Part shown: positions 57,286-64,000 of the stretch, piece by piece
How the letters are laid out: each line of letters starts with the position of its first letter
Numbering within the stretch: position 1 is the first letter of the stretch
Assembly (NCBI GenBank): GCA_963971425.1
Contig: OZ020514.1
Coordinates: 26,152,602-26,216,601, forward strand
Reading direction: 5' to 3'
Origin: Bryoerythrophyllum caledonicum
Taxonomy: Eukaryota; Streptophyta; Bryopsida; Pottiales; Pottiaceae
Length of the DNA: 64,000 bases
The notes under the pieces: generated by a model
Told to the model about the DNA's origin: nothing
The model's input: the letters and a program-made list of their open reading frames with translations, nothing else
Databases searched by the model: none
Made by a program: the position numbers and the translations under genes

Positions 57286-59734
57286 TATTACAATATTTTT
57301 ATAAAAAAAAGTAACATGGTTCACTACATGGATGATTGCACGGTTGACTGCACCGTTTATGTAGTTCACTACACGATTGACTGCGTGGTTGATCGCTGCG
57401 TGGTTCACTACGTAGATTATGATTTTAGTAGTATGATTCATGTGGAGAAATAAGGAAGAGGAAAAACAAAGATTAAAAAGTTAAAAACTAAAAACTAAAA
57501 GTGAAATAGTAGCCATTGTAATTCCTTTGAAAACATAAATATATGTATTTGATGTTTTCATTGCAAACATTAGGGATATACTTAAATGTTATCAGTAAGT
57601 TATCCAAACCTGAGAATCTAGCTTTGAGTTATAATGGAAAGGTAATGTTTACCCTTCAAGGTTCATCAAAGCTAATCTAAATATTATTGGTGCCTTGAGT
57701 ATATTATATTATCTTACCCTACAAGGCCAAACATCATATTTGAGCCTTACAAAAACATACATAATTACAATATATTCAAATTCCCAACTACTTTTTGGAT
57801 ATCTTAACCCTTAAACGTCAAAAGGTGCCATTGGTGCCTATAATATACTCCATGTGTGGTGTAGTATGTAAACATGATAAGCTCTACATACTAAAATGAC
57901 CTCCAAATGAAAGATGTTTGTTGAAGAATTTTCAATCCAAAGGTGTAAGACTTGCTAAACTTTAATACATTTTTTATATCCTACAGAGTAAAATACGTGC
58001 CTGTAAATATGGTTCCCGACTAATGTTTAAGGGTTAATTCGTAAATGACTTACCCCAGGTACAATTGAACTGATCAAAATATTGCTCACAGCGGTGCTGT
58101 AAAATATCATCTTTAATTGCGTGAGAATTGCAATGAAGGAATTCAAATTTAAATAGATGAAAGTCACTCATGTTCAGCTACCATTTAAAAAATAATAATA
58201 TATCTGAAAGTACTAATATTAGAAAACTCATGATCTTGAACAATGTCTGGCTACTTTTAAATGGAATCACATTGCTGGTAACTGGGTAGCTCCATCCTCA
58301 CGAGCTTTCATGGTTACTGCACCAGCCTTGCCTGAGCGCTTGTAGTCTCTTATCTACAGGCACCACTCACATCAGGAAAATCCGAAAGGATTGTTTTGAT
58401 ATAATGTTTATATGAAATAATTTTCTTACAACTTGAACGTAATGATTATCTACAGTGTGTGCAAAGTCTTTAAAGAAACGACATTGTCTTAATACTTCGC
58501 GACTTCATATCATAAAAGTGCAATATAAAATTTATATTTCTTAATTTTGAAACAAAATTTGGATGGAGCTAATATAGATATAGATATATACATATTCCAT
58601 TTGACATAAATGCCATAATGTAAATTTTCATTTTGAAATACATAGAGTATACATAACGGTGTTATACAGTATTTGTACATTTAATACTTCATATGAGATT
58701 CATGTAAAGTATTTTTAATAGAAAAACAATAAGAAATTTGTTTGCAATATTTTAAATATGAAATTTGTATGGAGTCGATGTACCAATTTTTTTTAATAAT
58801 TATTGTTGTATTTTCATCTTGTAGTGATCTAAACTTAAGACGCGATTTCAAACTCATACTAAATGTATATTGTTTATGTAGAAGTAAAGTTTAGTTTTGC
58901 ATGTGTATCAAGAATTTAATACATAAAAAAAAATGATGAAGTTTCCTCTACAAATACAGTAGTTACATATTCACACTTAGGAATGTAAATGATGTATGCC
59001 GTTACATATTTTTCACCCTTTTAGATCTTTATCTTTCTCAAAGTATCCATATTTCAATATTATGAAAAAAAATTAAGGAAAACTTGTGATTTCTAAATAT
59101 AAAATTACTCTACGCAATGGTCACTTTTGTACATGATTAATCCATAGTAGAGAACAACCAATTTTTTTGAAAAATTTAAGAAATTTGTTTGGTATTCCTC
59201 ATGTAATGCCAAGTAGATATCCTTGCAATGCCTAGATGATAACCATGTAATACCTAGGTGATACCCATTGTATCCAAATCAATGCAATTTGGAGAATTAA
59301 ATAATTTGGTCCAAATAAGATGATGAAACCATCATGACAGTGACAAAATCTCTTGTTCCAAACATGTCATTTCAAAATTGATTGTGAAAATCAAAGCAGA
59401 CACTTTTAAACAGCTTAGCAAATGACAATCTAGATTTCCAATTGACAGGTTAGGGATTCGATTCTCGAGCTTAAGAAGGCACAGACGCAAATGTGAGGTA
59501 GTTATATAGGGCAGTCATGTGGTTGCGTGTCAATATATGTGCTCTTTTAATGCCAACAACACCACATACACTCACTAAGAGTCCAAAGACACAACAAAAC
59601 AATATGGGAAATTAGAAAACTACTAACATCCCATAGTAAAACCCGATGTCTCACTTACATATACGTTGAAATCTTCCACAACAATCCATCAGAAATTACC
59701 GTCCTGTTGTTGCAAGTTGTTGGATCAATATTTC

Positions 59735-59808
59735 TCCGGAAGACACTCAATTGTCGCTAAATGCTTCCAAAGTAAACCACTACGGTGTCGTTCCCACAGA
59801 GACCTATT
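59735..59808 (-). repeat. element-end module, copy 2
   Basis: Diverged reverse-complement copy of 5931-6003, containing AGGTCTCTGTGGGAACGA and CTTTGGAAGCATTTAGCGAC. CCGG words follow at 59880-60080, so this is probably a fragment of a D-type element. Confidence 0.45.
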
Positions 59809-61254
59809 GATTCTTTCTGAATAAACTACAAAAACTAAACTACCAAACACTACTCCACAAGTGAGCTTCCCTACTCATTATTTTGCTCAATATCCAGATC
59901 CTTCCGGATTCGGAACTTCTTACAATAGCTTCCGGAACTACTTTCTGGACAACTGAAAGGGAGTTATATTTACCTTTGTTCCTCCGTGGAGAGTCTTTTG
60001 GACGGTTTAAACAAGTGACCGGAAAGCCACTGATCTTGTTTGATTAAGTGGCCGGATTCAAAGGGCCGGCGTGAATAAAGTGTTTATTTGATCCACCACT
60101 AAGTCCATGTCCACTGGACATATGTCACCCACATATTTGTTCTTCAAAGTTGACGAAGAAGAAGAAAAAAGATTAATTTTGTTCACAATCTTTAAAAATA
60201 AGTCAATAATAAATAAGGTAATAAGGAAAATTCAAAATAATATTTATTTAATTTTAAACAAAAAAAATCTTGAATACAACTTAAAATATTTTTTAACGTC
60301 CACTGTTGAAATTGTTGTAGAATCTAAACCAAGCAGGCTCTATAAAATATCTTCAGAAGAATGGTATAAAAGAACACCAAACAATTTGATAAATCGAATT
60401 ACAAATCAATGAAATGTTTTCACAAAATATTAGATGAAATTAAACTTTGTAGCTTGTTCTAGCTCTTGTAGGAAATCTATACTTAACCCCTAAAGACCAA
60501 AATCTCCTTGGAGGAGATTTCTTGAGTTTGGGCAAATACATGTGATTCAAAAAATCTATATTTATGTCTTAAACTTTTATACTCCATTTTCCTTAGTCAA
60601 AGGTTCGTGGAGGTGTTTTAATTATGTTTCTTGGATTTGTGGTTCAAAAGTTAGTACCACTCAAAGTAAAAAATATAGACTCCGCGCAGCTCTAAATTAT
60701 TCATAGAAGTTTCTATTGACAATTAGATTATTCACACATAATAAGAAACTAGAATCATGCTAAACATGATGGTAATGCAATTAGAATCCCATGAATAGTG
60801 CAAGTATTTAACAACCAGTGGAGTCAAAGAACTTTGTTGATCCACTGAATCAGCCCTTTTTTTTTGGCGTAAAATAGCTAATAGGTGAAAAATATCTAAA
60901 AATAGAATATTCCCAAAATTTGGGGAAATTTGTGATTTCACATCGCCAGAATTCCATTAATGGTCGTTGCTATGTTGCCATATTGCCACTAATGAACAAC
61001 GTTGATTCCATCTTTTCGCCAAAAAGGTTGTACAAATCTATGTTTATAGAGATGAAATCTTTGAAATGAATATTTATGGAGAAAATTAAGTTTTGTTTGG
61101 ATTGAGGAGAAAGCCGGAAGTGCTACAGCTCCCTGGCCTTTGCAGCTAGAGTGGCGATCCTACTAAAACGGAAATAAAAAGACTGCACTGAATGCAGAGA
61201 AGAAATCTTTCAATCCATGCGGTCAATGTTAATGAAGTTTTGTAATTAGAGTAT

Positions 61255-61400
61255 TTGGTAATGATTTTTATTAAAATCATACGGTAAAATTTGGAAATAC
61301 AAGTATTTGTTTCCTTCGTTACTCGTTGCACTATAATCAACTGTTTAGAAGCGATTTTGGTGTGAAATTGACGAGGAACTTTTATTGGGGTTAAGTAATA
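61255..61400 (+). repeat. dispersed non-coding repeat, copy 3 of 3
   Basis: Related to 21500-21650 and 44970-45100 (TTGTTTCCTTCGTTACTCGT, TTTTGGTGTGAAATTGA). From 60420 to 61800 the sequence is AT-rich without a gene. Confidence 0.45.
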
Positions 61401-61798
61401 TTGAAGTATTCTGAACACGTTAATTGGTTTTACAAAGGTAGATAAGCGAGGAGATAGTTGAAATTAAAACTTACTTGAAGTAAATAAGAGTCATCAAAGT
61501 ACAAATGCTAAATGCTTAATCAATCTCAAACAATGGAGACACTGTAAAATCTTAACAAGTTTGCGTTTAATAATAGTTCTGAAGAGACTATATGAAAATT
61601 ATCTCGAAGTCTTTGAACTAAATTTATAATTCTTTAACTTTCCATTCATGTAAACTTTTAAACATAGAATATTCATCTCAAAGAGGCTTAAAATAGAAAA
61701 AAATAAAGGAAATGTAAACCTCTTCTAAAGTATATAAGGCAAACAAACTTAACCTGGATTAAAAAGAATAGACTTAAATAGATATTCATAAATTTAAA

Positions 61799-62325
61799 AT
61801 ATGATGTGAATTTGAAAAGTATTCATGGATCATGGTGTCTGTAATTCTTTATGTCTTTTTTTGTCTTGTGACTTAAGTCTTATTGTGTTTCATAGGATTG
61901 CCAATATAAAACTATAGTAAATAAAAAAAAAATAGTTTTCTTTAAGAACGTCTAAAGTAAAATTTAATTGGTTTGGTATGTTTGAGCTAAATCATGCAAT
62001 TTGATGACTTTCTAATTAAAGATTATCCTTGATTCAAGGATAAATTTTCCATTTATAACTAGTAGTCAATTGCAATGTATTGAAAATTAGAAAATGGTAT
62101 AAAATTGTTATAATCACTAAATTGTATAGTGTAATATGATGTGAATTTGAAAACTATTCATGGATCATGGTGTCTGTAATTCTTTATGTCTTTTTTATCT
62201 TGTGGCTTAAGTCTTATTGTGTTTCTTAGGATTGCCAATATAAAACTATAGTAAATCAAATACATGTATTTTTCTTTAAGAACGACTAAAATAAAATTTC
62301 ATTGGTTTGAATGTTTGTATTGTGT
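61799..62325 (+). repeat. direct repeat pair flanking a C palindrome
   Basis: 61799-61984 and 62137-62325 are about 90 percent identical (ATATGATGTGAATTTGAAAA, TGTCTGTAATTCTTTATGTC, TAAAACTATAGTAAAT). The 338-bp period suggests a tandem duplication; the C palindrome 62023-62043 lies between the copies. Confidence 0.8.
62023..62043. repeat. isolated C palindrome
   Basis: TTATCCTTGA / TCAAGGATAA around one T; perfect. Confidence 0.85.
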
Positions 62326-63009
62326 ATCATAAGTTGTAAGGAATTGTTAATTGACAATTGCATCTGGTAAATTTGAAAAGCAACCTGTGGACCACTTTGG
62401 AAAATCAAGTGCAATGTCTTTATAATCATAACTGATTACAAACTTACAATTTACAACATGAAATTAACACATATCGAAACAAAAAAAGACATATAAATAT
62501 AATTTTATATAGATCCACTCAAAGAGTCATAATTTAATGATTAATGACTCTAATAAATGTTTACAAAGTTACCATTAAAAAATGATTTGGATTTGAAATT
62601 TACAATACAATGGTAATGAAAAATTAATATTATTAACGATGATTTCAAAAATTAAAAAATTCTAAATACGTTTATATGAAGTAAATTTTTTATAAACTTC
62701 CCAAAGAAACTAATTTAGAAAAAAATTTCATCATGCAAGAGTATGCCAAAGTTGGTAGTTTTCAAATCATTCTAAGTACAATTAAATTGACCAATGAAAA
62801 CGTCTCATATTCTTTCCAATTCACGAACATTCATTAACTGAAAAATAAACTAAAGGATTGCGTCATTTCGATATAGTTTCTAAATTAAAAATTATTGGAC
62901 ATTCATCTATCGCGTCGCTTTAAAATTAGGTTTGGTTTGGTCTCGAAAAGAGGGGAAAAAGTTGAAGAGCCGCCAATCCCTTCACTTTTTCAAGAGTGAA
63001 TAAGGGCGT

Positions 63010-63560
63010 GACACCTCTCTCTCTCTCTTAGCTACCTAGGGTTTGTGTCTCTCTCTCTCTTTATGTGTGTGCGCGTGTGAGAAGTGAGTGCGCGTGTGAG
63101 TTGTATGTGTGTTGTGTGTGCGTGTGAGTGTGGAGTGTGTTCCGTGAGGTGTTTGTATAGTTTTAGGTGTGTGTAGGTGAGACTTAGATGTGTGTATGTG
63201 CGCGTGAGGTTGTGTGTGCGGTGTGTGTGTGTGTGTGTTAAGTGCGGGCGAGTGGGTGCGAGTGTGTGTGAGGTGTGTGTGTGTGAGGTGAGGTGAGGTG
63301 TGTGTGAGTGTGAGTTTGTGTGTGTGAGGTGAGGTGAGGTGTGTGAGTGTGTGAGTTTGTGTGTGTGAGGTGAGGTTTGTGTGTGTGAGCGCGTGTGTGT
63401 AAGCGCGTGTGCGTAAGGTTTGTGTGTGTGTGAGGGTTTCGTAGTGATTTGCAGAGATTCATGATTGGTTGTGATTTGCTAAGATTTTCAACTGTTGAAA
63501 TTTTGGAGGTTTAGAGTGTCTCAGCTAGGATTTCTGTCTGAGCTAGGGTTTTGATTGTCG
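63010..63560 (+). promoter_or_regulatory. CT- and TG-rich leader of a second C-type element
   Basis: CTCTCTCT tracts (63014-63060) and long GTGTGTGAGGTGAGG repeats (63065-63435), then GGGTTT-rich sequence. Same layout as the element C leader at 45360-45660, and followed by a C palindrome at 63903-63925. The coding part would lie beyond the window. Confidence 0.45.
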
Positions 63561-63902
63561 GTGTGCGAGGTTTCGATTATCGGTGAACAAAACCTTAATT
63601 TAATTCAGCTTCCCCACACATCGATTGTGCACGACAACTTCAATCAGATTCAAAGCTTACTGTTGCTTTTTTTGCAGACACTCCAAGTAATTTAATGACA
63701 ACTTTCTCAATTCTGCATTATGCGTTTCAAGCTGCATCTGGTTTTCTGTCTATAACATTGTATATGTGCCTGAGTGGAGAAGTGCTTGACATCATCGTTT
63801 GAAAGTTTGTATTACTAATTTGTTTGTTTATATGCTTGTTTGTCTGCGTTTTTATTGCAATGAACTGTAGTTGGTAATAAAACAACCATAATTGGAAATC
63901 AT

Positions 63903-63925
63903 TTATTCTCAAGCCGAGGATAAAC
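63903..63925. repeat. C palindrome at right edge
   Basis: TTTATTCTCAA / CCGAGGATAAA around one base, about 350 bp downstream of the TG-rich leader. Confidence 0.7.
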
Positions 63926-64000
63926 TAGTTGTCACGATTCACTGGTAAAGTAAACAACGTTTGATTCACTAATAATTGTTTGAATTTCAACCAATTTATC

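Noticed and set aside
58265..58365. Short coding-like minus-strand segment (IRDYKRSGKAGAVTMKARED)
   Set aside because: It could be an exon after a CTGTAG acceptor, but only about 30 residues remain and no neighbouring exon or family is recognisable.
59440..59475. B-box-like GGATTCGATTCTCG
   Set aside because: No upstream A box at tRNA or SINE spacing was found; probably chance or a remnant.
60107..60412. 101-codon Lys/Asn/Ile-rich frame
   Set aside because: Composition follows the AT-rich background; no motif, splice signal or homology within the window.
63238..63462. His/Thr-rich minus-strand frame
   Set aside because: It is the translation of the GTGTGTGAGG microsatellite.

Overview
The window looks like repeat-rich nuclear DNA of a green plant. 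Signs are a hAT transposase of the plant BED/DUF659/dimerisation type, a tRNA-derived SINE, Arabidopsis-type telomere-like repeats, GT-AG introns and plain TGACGTCA boxes. The hAT sequence resembles families I associate with charophyte algae such as Chara, but the sequence does not settle the species. No ordinary housekeeping gene is recognisable. Nearly all coding sequence belongs to mobile or mobile-like elements, and most of it carries in-frame stop codons.

Layout. 1.7-6.0 kb: two divergent, paralogous gag-like genes around a promoter with three TGACGTCA boxes, in DNA crowded with CCGG/TCCGGA. 6.3-7.8 kb: C-terminal half of a DUF7869-like gene (- strand). 8.0-13.5 kb: a hAT transposase gene (-) and one accessory gene, punctuated by GC-rich GCGCGTACGC-type arrays; a second accessory paralogue follows at 14.3-15.2 kb. 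15.4-35.9 kb: element A, with a nearly perfect 3,371-bp inverted repeat (15369-18739 and 27000-30370), a DUF7869 gene split around 26.8-34.85 kb, and a multi-exon gene for a ParB-like plus DNA-methyltransferase-like protein, followed by a coiled coil and an NLI/FCP1-like phosphatase domain. 36.5-41.6 kb: element B, related, with three phosphatase-like units in a row. 45.2-53.9 kb: element C, a full-length relative of A. The remainder (18.7-23.5, 41.6-45.2 and 53.9-63 kb) is AT-rich non-coding DNA with dispersed repeats; a second C-type leader starts at the right edge.

The most unusual signal is that each element has its own short palindrome, scattered through its introns and flanks: A has AGCTCGA-N-TCGAGCT with variable but self-complementary outer arms, B has GTCGGCTG-G-CAGCCGAC, and C has TTATCCTCGA-N-TCGAGGATAA. 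Because A and C encode ParB-like/methyltransferase-like proteins, and ParB proteins and DNA methyltransferases in bacteria act on short palindromes, I propose as inference that each element carries a protein matched to its own palindrome family.

The second unusual signal is that the long A and C exons hold roughly two dozen in-frame stops, mostly TAG, yet I find no frameshift in about 5.4 kb of exon, and exon phases still match. Where paralogues can be aligned the stop usually replaces Gln, Trp or Arg. Recoding or read-through, C-to-T decay in methylated DNA, and assembly artefact are weighed in the findings; the hAT gene argues against a simple TAG = Gln code.
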